The notes under the pieces are model-generated. The model made no database searches, was not told where the DNA came from, and saw only the letters and a program-made list of their open reading frames with translations. Both the position numbers and the translations under genes were made by a program. Shown piece by piece: positions 16,701-24,389 of a stretch of DNA of 64,000 nt. This DNA comes from an uncultured Clostridium sp. Lineage in GTDB: Bacteria; Bacillota; Clostridia; Clostridiales; Clostridiaceae. Location of the stretch: the NCBI RefSeq assembly GCF_900769625.1, contig NZ_CAAGHK010000014.1, positions 1 to 64,000 of the forward strand. The letters run 5' to 3'. Position 1 is the stretch's first letter, and every line of letters starts with the position of its first letter.

Positions 16701-17129
16701 TTATTTTATAAAGCTATTTATTAATAATTTTAACTTAGTATAAATTATATAAAATAATGAGTTTTTATTATAATCCATTGGAGGAGTATTTGGAAACAGC
16801 ATAATAAGTCTATAAATATATACAGAAAAAAATATTGAGAATACTAAGATTAAAAATATCACTTCTTTTTTTCTGTTATGAAACAATGTCTTATGGGCAA
16901 GGATTATAAATACGACAACAGGAGGAATAAACCAGAAGAGGGGATGATAGTTCCAGGCATCTTTAAAATTAAGATTTAGTATGGATAAATAAGCACGTGT
17001 TATTCCACATCCAGGACAAGGAAAGCCTGTAATAAGTTTTATTAGACATGTAAATCTAGTAAGTATTAAAAATATAATAACAATGAGAATTACATCATAT
17101 TTTTTAAAAGGATTTTTTAAATTTTTCAT
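16701..17129 (-). CDS. DUF2752 family membrane protein
   Basis: 142 residues with an N-terminal membrane helix (VILIVIIFLILTRFTCLI), the defining DUF2752 motif FPCPGCGITRAYLS, then WNYHPLFWFIPPVVVFIIL and a third helix (VIFLILVFSIFFSVYIY). Function unknown; the Cys-x-x-Cys pair at a membrane surface could bind metal. The ribosome site is weak (GTGAGA). It is transcribed alone between terminator-like hairpins, downstream of the BFD-like gene. Confidence 0.85.
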   Translation of the reverse strand: MKNLKNPFKKYDVILIVIIFLILTRFTCLIKLITGFPCPGCGITRAYLSILNLNFKDAWNYHPLFWFIPPVVVFIILAHKTLFHNRKKEVIFLILVFSIFFSVYIYRLIMLFPNTPPMDYNKNSLFYIIYTKLKLLINSFIK

Positions 17130-17219
17130 ATTGAAATCTCACTTATTGATTAATTAAAATTTAACTTAATAATAATTATATTATGGAAGAATGATGATAG
17201 ACTATTTTTGTGTAAATTT

Positions 17220-17283
17220 TAAAAAATCAGAAACTACTGAACTGCTAAACATTATAGTTTAGAACACAGTAATTTCTGATTTT
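17220..17283 (-). terminator. terminator after the BFD-like gene
   Basis: Extended imperfect stem: AAAATCAGAAA pairs with TTTCTGATTTT, with inner TACTG/CAGTA and CTAAAC/GTTTAG. It lies directly after the minus-strand stop at 17290. Confidence 0.8.
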
Positions 17284-17289
17284 AAAAGA

Positions 17290-17514
17290 TTAAATTTCGT
17301 TTGATTCTTTATGTTTTTTGATAAGTTCATTAATCATGTAAGAGCAGTTTGCACCTTTACATGAACCTTTACCAGCGCCAGTAGCTTCTTTTACTTCTTC
17401 AAAAGTTGAAGCTCCATTTCTTATAGCTTCTTTTATTTTAGCTCTGGTAATGACTCTGCATCTGCAGGTTTTTGTTAATTTATCTAAAACAGCTTCGTTT
17501 AAATTGTTATTCAT
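17290..17514 (-). CDS. BFD-like [2Fe-2S]-binding protein
   Basis: 74 residues forming one BFD-like [2Fe-2S] domain: two cysteines as CRCRVITRAKIKEAI at about 17-19 and the second pair as GSCKGANC at about 51-56, in the family's helix-turn arrangement. Such domains pass electrons to or from ferritin, nitrite reductases or dehydrogenases. No partner oxidoreductase is adjacent, so it probably works in trans. Upstream AGGAG gives a good ribosome site. Confidence 0.85.
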   Translation of the reverse strand: MNNNLNEAVLDKLTKTCRCRVITRAKIKEAIRNGASTFEEVKEATGAGKGSCKGANCSYMINELIKKHKESNEI

Positions 17515-17792
17515 TTTTTATCTCCTAGAAATCTTTTTTAGATAATTAAAACACTATTTAGATAATATAGTCAATGGTATTTTAATGAATATTACTTACG
17601 GATTCCAGAGTTTTGGATAAATATGCATAAAACTAAGTTCAGTATTATAGTGATAAAAGCAATAGTTATATATTTAGATATATTTTAGATTTATCACATT
17701 AACTAAAGAATTATAACGATAAAAAATAAGCCTATAATATAACTGGATTTGGCAAATTAACTCTTTTATAATACTAAATAGAGGTGAAGTTA

Positions 17793-18476
17793 ATGGTTAA
17801 GGTTTTATTAGTAGAGGACAATATAGAAATAAGTAAAAATATAGAAGAATATTTTCAAAAGGAATTTGAAATAACAGCAGTATATAATGGAGCAGATGCA
17901 CTATATAATCTGGAAATATATACTTATGATGTAGTTATATTAGATTTAATGCTTCCAGAAGTAGGAGGTATGACTGTATTGAAACATATATCGGATAAAT
18001 GCCTGAATACAGGAGTAATAATACTGACAGCAAAAGAAGAGCTTGGTGATAAATTGAAAGCATTTAATTTAGGAGCAAATGACTATCTTACAAAGCCATT
18101 CTTTATGGAAGAATTAAAAGCTCGTATACATGCTATTCTCAAGAGTATGGGAAAAGTTAAAACAGCTAATATTCTTGAATTTAAGGATTTAAAAATAGAT
18201 ATGAAAACTAAAAAAATATATATTGGGGACAATGAAGTTGAACTAAATGAAAAGTTATATAAGCTTTTAGAATACTTAGTATTGAATAAAGGTGTACTGC
18301 TTTTTAAGGAGCAGATTTTTGATAATATATGTGGATATAATAGTGATGCGGCAACAGAGATAATAGAAGTTTACATAAGCAGATTAAGAAAACAGTTAAA
18401 TGTATATGGATATGGAAAATACCTTGTAACTAAAAGAGGAATGGGATATATATTAGATGAAAGTGCAGATGAATAA
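17793..18476 (+). CDS. OmpR-family response regulator
   Basis: 227 residues from ATG 17793 (GAGG at 8 bases; GTG 17784 is in frame but overlaps that site). Receiver domain 1-115 with the acidic pocket VEDN, phospho-acceptor D51 in VVILDLMLPE, conserved TAKEE and lysine in TKPF. C-terminal winged helix about 130-225 (FKDLKIDMKTKKIYIGD, VYISRLRKQLN, LVTKRGMGYIL). The histidine kinase gene overlaps its end. It heads a same-strand run to VTC, DUF4956 and CotH genes, which it probably controls. Confidence 0.93.
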   Translation: MVKVLLVEDNIEISKNIEEYFQKEFEITAVYNGADALYNLEIYTYDVVILDLMLPEVGGMTVLKHISDKCLNTGVIILTAKEELGDKLKAFNLGANDYLTKPFFMEELKARIHAILKSMGKVKTANILEFKDLKIDMKTKKIYIGDNEVELNEKLYKLLEYLVLNKGVLLFKEQIFDNICGYNSDAATEIIEVYISRLRKQLNVYGYGKYLVTKRGMGYILDESADE

Positions 18477-19764
18477 AAAAGTGAAGAAGGATTTATTCTC
18501 CAAAACAAAGAGAAATATTATAGCAATCAGTATTACAATAGTATTTTTCTGTCTTATAATATTTTCAGCAGTAACACAGGTTTTTTACTATTCAACAGTA
18601 TTAAAAAATGTGGATTTTCAATTGATGGAACAGAAGAAGCTGCTAAGTGGTGATGTATTCAATGATGGAAGTGGATACAGCACGGAGACAAATACACATA
18701 TTCCACAGAACTTTAAGGGAAAACCAGGTGATAAACCTATGAGAATTCCTCCTAACTTAATAGTAATACTGTATAGTAATGGAGAATTTCAAAATATGAG
18801 CAACAACATGTATTTTTCTGAAGATACTCTACCACAGTTTCCTAAGAATTCTGAAGATAAAATAGTTTCATTGGAGTTTAATGGATATAAATTCAGGGGA
18901 ATAAGTGTAGTACATCAAAATAGAGAAATTCAGGTGCTTGCAAATATTGATGCAGAAATAGCATCTATGAAAAGACTGACAACATCTATAATATTTGGAT
19001 TGGTAACTTTAGTTGCAATAGCACTTGCATTATCAGCATATCTGGCAGCAAAAGTGGTGAAACCAGTGAGAGAAGCTTACGATAAACAGGTTTATTTTGT
19101 TCAGGATGCATCTCATGAGATGAGAACACCGCTGGCTGTAATTAAAGGTAAATTAGAACTTTTAGCTGCTGCTTCTGGAGATAGAATAGATGATCATTTT
19201 GAACATATATCAAAAATAATGAGTGAAATAAGAGGGCTTGAAAAACTAAATAGCGATTTATTGTTGTTATCAAAGGAAGATTTGAGTCTGGGAGATAATA
19301 TAGGAAGATTTGATTTAGATGATTTTATAGATGAAATAAGCGAATTTTATACTGATTTAGCTGAAATTAAAGAGAAAAAATTCAGTATTATCAGGCCTAA
19401 GGAAAACACACAAGTTGAATGGGATTATAACAAAATAAAAAGAGTTCTTACAATACTTCTTGAAAATGCATTTAAGTATACTGATGAAAATGGCGAAATT
19501 CAGCTAAAAATTGAGGTATTAAAAAAATATATAAGAATATCCGTTAATGATAATGGAATTGGAATTAAAGAAGAAGATAAAGAAAGAATCTTTGACAGAT
19601 TTTATAGAAGCGAATTTGTCCGTGGGCAAAACATCAATGGAACAGGAATTGGACTGAGCTTATTAAAATCTATTTCCAAAAGTTTTGAAATAAAGATAAG
19701 AGTAAATTCAGAATATGGAGCAGGATCTGAGTTTGTACTAGACATTCCTAAAGTAACAAAATAA
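18469..19764 (+). CDS. sensor histidine kinase
   Basis: 431 residues from ATG 18469 (ATG 18457 also in frame), overlapping the regulator gene by 8 bases. Membrane helix 1 at about 12-36 (IIAISITIVFFCLIIFSAVTQVF), an extracytoplasmic sensor of about 130 residues with a proline-rich stretch (GKPGDKPMRIPPN), membrane helix 2 (TTSIIFGLVTLVAIALALSAY), then HisKA with H216 in ASHEMRTPLAVI, and HATPase_c with the N box ENAFKYT, G1 DNGIGI, F box and G2 NGTGIGLSLL. All catalytic motifs are intact. Signal unknown, but an envelope signal is likely from the topology and the neighbouring envelope genes. A terminator follows. Confidence 0.93.
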   Translation: MNKKVKKDLFSKTKRNIIAISITIVFFCLIIFSAVTQVFYYSTVLKNVDFQLMEQKKLLSGDVFNDGSGYSTETNTHIPQNFKGKPGDKPMRIPPNLIVILYSNGEFQNMSNNMYFSEDTLPQFPKNSEDKIVSLEFNGYKFRGISVVHQNREIQVLANIDAEIASMKRLTTSIIFGLVTLVAIALALSAYLAAKVVKPVREAYDKQVYFVQDASHEMRTPLAVIKGKLELLAAASGDRIDDHFEHISKIMSEIRGLEKLNSDLLLLSKEDLSLGDNIGRFDLDDFIDEISEFYTDLAEIKEKKFSIIRPKENTQVEWDYNKIKRVLTILLENAFKYTDENGEIQLKIEVLKKYIRISVNDNGIGIKEEDKERIFDRFYRSEFVRGQNINGTGIGLSLLKSISKSFEIKIRVNSEYGAGSEFVLDIPKVTK

Positions 19765-19780
19765 AATAATTATTTATAAC

Positions 19781-19824
19781 AGGCGTTAAATTACAGTGTT
19801 TTAGCTGGATTTAGCGCCTTTTAA
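19781..19824 (+). terminator. terminator after the histidine kinase
   Basis: Stem AGGCGTTAAAT / ATTTAGCGCCT (one G-T pair), 17-base loop, TTTT tail. It separates the two-component genes from the VTC-DUF4956-CotH genes. Confidence 0.8.
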
Positions 19825-19909
19825 TTTTATGATGAAAGTATTTTTACTGTTAAGCTAATGTTAAGGTTACTTGATTATACTAGGTATAGTGAAGAACGGA
19901 GGTGCAGAT

Positions 19910-20599
19910 ATGGCAGAAGATATGAAGTTTAGACACGAGTTAAAACATTATATAAATTATTCAGATTATATTGCTATAAAGAGCAGATTAAGAACAATAA
20001 TGCATATAGATAAGAACGCAAATTCAGATAATGAATATAGAATAAGAAGCTTATATTTTGATAATGTTTATGATAAAGCATTAATGGAAAAGGTTATTGG
20101 AGTTCCTAAGAGAGATAAATTCCGAATTAGATTTTATAATGATAATCATGAATTTATAAGATTAGAAAAAAAATCAAAAATACGTGGTTTATGCCTTAAA
20201 GATAGTGAGCGTATTACAAAAGAGGAATGTTTAAAAGTGATTAATGGAGATATTGAATTTTTAAGGAATTCAAGGAAAAAACTTTTTGTAGATTTATATG
20301 CTCAGATGAAAGGTAATTTAATGAAACCAAAAACAATTGTTGATTATACAAGAGAAGCCTACATATATCCAATAGGAAATGTACGTATTACTTTTGATAA
20401 GTCAATTAGAACTGGATTGAACTGCATAAATATGTTTGATGATAAATTACCTACAATAGAATCAATAGATCATAAGTTTATTGTATTAGAAGTTAAGTTT
20501 GATGAATTTATGCCGCAGGTAATACATGACATAGTACAGGTAACAGAAAGAAGAGCAACTTCAGTATCAAAATATGAAGCGGCAAGAATTTATGGATAA
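19910..20599 (+). CDS. VTC-domain protein, putative polyphosphate polymerase
   Basis: 229 residues from ATG 19910, preceded by GGAGGT. One VTC domain of the triphosphate-tunnel fold: FRHELKHYIN at the start, the strand with basic residues YRIRSLYFDN, then KFRIRFYND, RLEKKSKIRGLCLKD, IVDYTREAYIYP, VRITFDKSIRTG and the final IVLEVKFDEFMP. In yeast Vtc4 this domain polymerises polyphosphate from ATP inside a basic tunnel; bacterial relatives are little studied. It has no membrane helix. The next gene (DUF4956) is a membrane protein that often sits beside VTC genes, so the two may form a complex. Spacing to it is 98 bases. Confidence 0.88.
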   Translation: MAEDMKFRHELKHYINYSDYIAIKSRLRTIMHIDKNANSDNEYRIRSLYFDNVYDKALMEKVIGVPKRDKFRIRFYNDNHEFIRLEKKSKIRGLCLKDSERITKEECLKVINGDIEFLRNSRKKLFVDLYAQMKGNLMKPKTIVDYTREAYIYPIGNVRITFDKSIRTGLNCINMFDDKLPTIESIDHKFIVLEVKFDEFMPQVIHDIVQVTERRATSVSKYEAARIYG

Positions 20600-20697
20600 T
20601 ATTTAGTTATATCCATAAGCATTGGGTAGAGACATAATCAAATAAGGTTAAGTATAAAAAAGAAATTGAGAAAAAAGTAGTATTTAGGAGGAAGAAA

Positions 20698-21387
20698 ATG
20701 AATCAGACAACATTAAATTTCAGCGATATTTTTAAATCAAGTTTCGTTGAAAAAATAAGTTCAGTATCAATTTTAGATGTGTCTATAGCATTAGCATTAG
20801 CTTTTGTAATAGGATTATTTATAATGCAGGTATATAAGAAAACCTTTAAGGGAGTAATGTATTCAGAAAGTTTTGGAGTATCACTGATAGCACTTTGCTT
20901 AATTACGACATTAATTATTTTAGCAGTAACATCAAATGTAGTATTATCGCTTGGTATGGTTGGTGCTCTTTCTATAGTACGTTTCAGAAGTGCAATTAAA
21001 GAGCCTATTGATATTGCATATTTATTCTGGGCAATCAGTGCAGGGATAGTAATTGGTGCAGGACTTATTCCTTTAGCAATAATAGGTTCTATCTTCATAG
21101 GATTAGTTATGATTTTATTTGTAAACAGAAAAACAACAAATAATCCTTACATATTAGTAATCAACTGTGAAGATGATAATTCAGAAAATGATGCATTAAA
21201 ATTATTATCTAAGAATGTACAAAAATATAATGTTAAATCAAAAACTGTATCACCTGTTAATAGAATAGAAATGACAGTTGAGATTGGATTAAAGAAAAAC
21301 ACTACAGGATTTGTTAATGAAATATCTAAAGTTAATGGAGTTTCAAATGTTGTATTAGTAAGCTATAACGGAGATTATATGTCTTAG
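20698..21387 (+). CDS. DUF4956 membrane protein
   Basis: 229 residues. Four hydrophobic segments occupy residues about 25-145 (ALALAFVIGLFIMQVY; SLIALCLITTLIILAVTS; the LSLGMVGALSIVRFRSAIKEPIDIAYLFW signature region; GLIPLAIIGSIFIGLVMIL), followed by a soluble cytoplasmic domain of about 80 residues (ILVINCEDD ... VVLVSYNGDYMS). AGGAGGAAGAAA precedes the ATG. Function unknown. Co-occurrence with VTC and CotH genes suggests a membrane partner of the polymerase. A terminator lies directly after it, before the CotH gene. Confidence 0.85.
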   Translation: MNQTTLNFSDIFKSSFVEKISSVSILDVSIALALAFVIGLFIMQVYKKTFKGVMYSESFGVSLIALCLITTLIILAVTSNVVLSLGMVGALSIVRFRSAIKEPIDIAYLFWAISAGIVIGAGLIPLAIIGSIFIGLVMILFVNRKTTNNPYILVINCEDDNSENDALKLLSKNVQKYNVKSKTVSPVNRIEMTVEIGLKKNTTGFVNEISKVNGVSNVVLVSYNGDYMS

Positions 21388-21436
21388 TTTTAGTTAGTAG
21401 TTGAAATAAAAATATACTAATAAAGAACTTTATAGA

Positions 21437-21470
21437 AACCCAGCTGGTTTATGCTAGTTGGGTTTTGTTT
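21437..21470 (+). terminator. terminator between the DUF4956 and CotH-kinase genes
   Basis: Stem AACCCAGCTGG / CTAGTTGGGTT with a 6-base loop and TTTTGTTTTA tail. Read-through would be needed for co-transcription, so CotH may be made at a lower level or from its own promoter. Confidence 0.85.
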
Positions 21471-21497
21471 TAGGCTTAGGAAAAGGCGGGGATAGCA

Positions 21498-23423
21498 ATG
21501 ATAAAAGAAAAATATCAATGGTATATATCGATGATTACTATTTTTTTATCTGTAATATTTGTATTTGTGATGAGTAATTTTTCAAAGGTATCCAATATAT
21601 CTACTTATGGTAATACAAAAACTTTAGAGGCTGTTTTAGATAAAGAAACTGTAACAGATATAAATATAGATATAGATAAATCAGACTGGCAGTGGCTCTT
21701 GGATAATGCATCTAATGAGGAATATAAAAGCTGTAATGTAACAATAAATGGAGTGACTTATTATAATGTAGGAATAAGACCTAAGGGGAATTCAAGTCTT
21801 TCAACAGTTGTTTCAAGCGATACAACAGACAGATACAGTTTTAAATTAAAATTTGATGAATATGTTAAGGGGCAGACTTATAATGGAATGGAAAGTATCG
21901 TTCTTAATAATATGATTGAGGACAATACTTATATGAAAGAATATATATCTTATGACTTATATGATTTTATGGGCATAGCAGTTCCAGAAATGTCTTTCAG
22001 CAATATTAAGGTAAATAATGAAGAGTGGGGATTTTATCTTGCTATTGAAGTAATTGATGAGAGATATCTTGAAAATAATTTTGGAACTAAAGAAGGTAAT
22101 CTTTATAAACCTGAAACTATGGCAATAGGAGGAAATAATGCTAAAGGCGGAAGAGTAAATCCTCCAGCAATGGGCAACGGAAATCCACCAAATATGAATG
22201 GTGAAAATATAGACAATGGAATGCAGAATCCACCAGAACATGAAATAGAGAATCAGTCTCTAATGAATGGAGAAAATATGGGGCAGCCAGGTGCACAAAT
22301 AGAACAGCAGGGAAATGGTAAAATACCAGGAGATAAGGCAAATGGCAATAAGGGACAAATGGGAGGAGGACCTAATTCAAACAGAAAAACTGAAGGGGCT
22401 GACTTTGTATATATAGATGATGAAGTAAGCAGTTATTCAATAGTGAGAGATAGTGCTGTATTTAAAAGAACTACAGATTCAGATTTTAAAAAAGTTATTA
22501 ATATGTATAAAAACTTAAATGATGGAACAAATTTAGAAGATGTTTTAGATGTTGAAGAAGTTCTTAAATATTTTGCAGTAAATACTTATTTAGTTAATCT
22601 GGACAGTTATTCTGGAGCAATGTACCATAATTATTATCTCTATGAGAATAATGGTGTGTGTCAGATACTTCCTTGGGATTTAAATCTTTCATTTGGAGGA
22701 TTTTCAGGAATGGGAGTAAGGGGAGGAAATTCAGATTCGGGGACATCAACTATTATAAATTTCCCTATTGATAATCCTGTATCAGGAGTATTAGAAAATA
22801 TGCCATTAATAGGAAAACTATTAGAAGTTGATGAGTATAAAGAATTATATCACAGCTATTTAAATGAAATTGCTAATAATTATTTCAATAGCGGATATTA
22901 TGCTGAACTTGTAGATAAACTTGATAATCTGATAGGAGATTATGTGAAAGAAGATCCAACAGCATTCTGCACATATGAACAGTATCAAGCATCGATACCA
23001 GAAATGATTACTTTTGGTGAAGATAGAACAAAGAGTGTTTTAGCTCAGTTAAATGGTGAGCAGCCAACAACAACTTATGGAGATATTGAATCAACAATAA
23101 ATACATCTGCATTATCATTTAAAATTGGCGGAGGAAAAGGTCCGCAGGGTGATAAAGGGAATCAGCAGGCAGAAGGAAATGCAGATAAGAATGCTGGCCA
23201 GTCTGATGATTTAGAGATGAATAATCCTATGGAACAAGAAGGGAAAGATAATAAAACTGAAAAGCAGAATAATCAGCATAATATGAATGAGCAGGGGCAA
23301 AGAAATCCTGGAATGGAACAGAATGTTTCAAATAAAAAGAATTATTTAATTCTTGGAGGTTTATTCTGTGCTGCTGTAATTGGAACGATTGGTGTAAGTA
23401 GATTTAAAAGAAGAAAAATATAA
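21498..23423 (+). CDS. CotH-kinase family protein, membrane anchored at both ends
   Basis: 641 residues. N-terminal membrane helix about 8-28 (YISMITIFLSVIFVFVMSN), then the CotH fold: DINIDIDKSDWQWL, VGIRPKGNSSL, SFKLKFDEYVKGQ, GFYLAIEVIDERYL, EGNLYKPE, then D369 (LVNLDSYSGAMYHNYYLY) and D394 (LPWDLNLSFGG), which align with the catalytic and metal-binding aspartates of Bacillus CotH, an atypical protein kinase of the spore coat. A Gly/Asn/Pro/Met-rich insert of about 90 residues (215-305) interrupts the domain, and a Gln/Asn-rich region (about 545-610) precedes a C-terminal helix with the basic tail RFKRRKI. The kinase should face outside the membrane. It follows VTC and DUF4956 on the same strand. 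GGCGGGG serves as the ribosome site. Confidence 0.9.
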   Translation: MIKEKYQWYISMITIFLSVIFVFVMSNFSKVSNISTYGNTKTLEAVLDKETVTDINIDIDKSDWQWLLDNASNEEYKSCNVTINGVTYYNVGIRPKGNSSLSTVVSSDTTDRYSFKLKFDEYVKGQTYNGMESIVLNNMIEDNTYMKEYISYDLYDFMGIAVPEMSFSNIKVNNEEWGFYLAIEVIDERYLENNFGTKEGNLYKPETMAIGGNNAKGGRVNPPAMGNGNPPNMNGENIDNGMQNPPEHEIENQSLMNGENMGQPGAQIEQQGNGKIPGDKANGNKGQMGGGPNSNRKTEGADFVYIDDEVSSYSIVRDSAVFKRTTDSDFKKVINMYKNLNDGTNLEDVLDVEEVLKYFAVNTYLVNLDSYSGAMYHNYYLYENNGVCQILPWDLNLSFGGFSGMGVRGGNSDSGTSTIINFPIDNPVSGVLENMPLIGKLLEVDEYKELYHSYLNEIANNYFNSGYYAELVDKLDNLIGDYVKEDPTAFCTYEQYQASIPEMITFGEDRTKSVLAQLNGEQPTTTYGDIESTINTSALSFKIGGGKGPQGDKGNQQAEGNADKNAGQSDDLEMNNPMEQEGKDNKTEKQNNQHNMNEQGQRNPGMEQNVSNKKNYLILGGLFCAAVIGTIGVSRFKRRKI

Positions 23424-23485
23424 GTGTATAGAAATTTAAATAATAGATAATAATATTAATGTGATAATTACACAATAAATTCTAC

Positions 23486-23530
23486 AAAAATATCGTAATC
23501 TTTATTTTAGTTATTGATTACGATATTTTT
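23486..23530. terminator. bidirectional terminator between CotH and zinc-ribbon genes
   Basis: Perfect 15-bp stem AAAAATATCGTAATC / GATTACGATATTTTT with a 15-base loop between convergent genes. Confidence 0.9.
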
Positions 23531-23533
23531 ATT

Positions 23534-23812
23534 TTATATCTGGAAAGTTAAGAGTATTCCCATGAAAAAAGCTGCTACATATAAAAATATCCAAATAATT
23601 ATTCCACCTAAAGTCCACATTAAGATTGTATGTGATTCAGGATTTCTTTTAATTTTAAGTATGATAAACATACAGAGGCCAACCAGAGGAAGAAGACAGG
23701 AAGCAAATTTGGAAGCAGATGAAATACCTACATATTCATCGTTATCCATGCCACAGAAATTACACACTTTACAATTATCAGAAATTTCACTGCCACAATA
23801 TCTACATATCAA
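23534..23812 (-). CDS. small zinc-ribbon membrane protein
   Basis: 92 residues. An N-terminal zinc ribbon (CRYCGSEI at 3-10 and CNFCGMDN at about 17-24) is followed by two membrane helices (LLPLVGLCMFIILKI and MWTLGGIIIWIFLYVAAFFMGILL). TTG start with GAGGTG 7 bases upstream. Such proteins are common in Clostridia; function unknown. The overlapping plus-strand frame has no ribosome site and is not a gene. Confidence 0.75.
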   Translation of the reverse strand: MICRYCGSEISDNCKVCNFCGMDNDEYVGISSASKFASCLLPLVGLCMFIILKIKRNPESHTILMWTLGGIIIWIFLYVAAFFMGILLTFQI

Positions 23813-23976
23813 TGAAAATCACCTCAATTACATTAATTAATTATTTATATGTATTATCGTTCATTTCAGAAAATGAGTATTATATTAAAATTATACTATT
23901 TATTTATTAAATAAAATTATTATTAGATTATTGCCATAATAAAAAGAAAAATTTACGAAAAATGTAAAATCATTAA

Positions 23977-24005
23977 TTGACATTTAAAATGCGTTACTAT
24001 ATAAT
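23977..24005 (+). promoter_or_regulatory. consensus promoter of the ileS T-box transcript
   Basis: TTGACA at 23977-23982, 17-base spacer, TATAAT at 24000-24005; both hexamers perfect, directly upstream of the T-box leader. Confidence 0.92.
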
Positions 24006-24014
24006 AATTACAAC

Positions 24015-24278
24015 AAAAGACTATGATTAGGAAAAGTATCTTAGACATTATTTTTAGAGAGTAGCTGTCTGGTGCAAAGCTATAATAAATCTGAGAGAAA
24101 ATCACCTAGGAGTTGGAGGCTGAAAGGCGTTATTATAGCTGATTAAGTTGTCACGTAAGAGCCTGCGTTAAAGGATAGAGTATGTATGTATTTGAAATTA
24201 AACATTTAATTTTAGATTAAGTGTCACCTTGGGTGGTTTGCGAATTTTACTTCGTCCTGTAGGATGGAGTTTTTTTAC
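24015..24278 (+). ncRNA. T-box leader of ileS (specifier probably ATC, Ile)
   Basis: Stem I contains AGAGAGTAGC and GGTGCAAAGC; the specifier region reads GAGAGAAA-ATC-ACC, with ATC at 24101-24103 coding for Ile. The T-box sequence GGGTGGTTTGCG is at 24231-24242. The terminator stem CTTCGTCCT / AGGATGGAG ends in T7 (24250-24276). Uncharged tRNA-Ile should pair with the T-box bulge and allow read-through into ileS. Confidence 0.92.
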
Positions 24279-24389
24279 GTTTAAAATACTTTTCGAGGCA
24301 TAATAATATTAAGTGTTAAATGAGAGTTAATTATTGTTTTTTATTATGATAAGCATATATACATGATAAAAATGAAAGGGGAAAATTCA

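Noticed and set aside
23514..23910. Plus-strand frames after the CotH gene
   Set aside because: They are antisense to the zinc-ribbon membrane protein, which has a cysteine motif and a ribosome site; the plus frames have neither.
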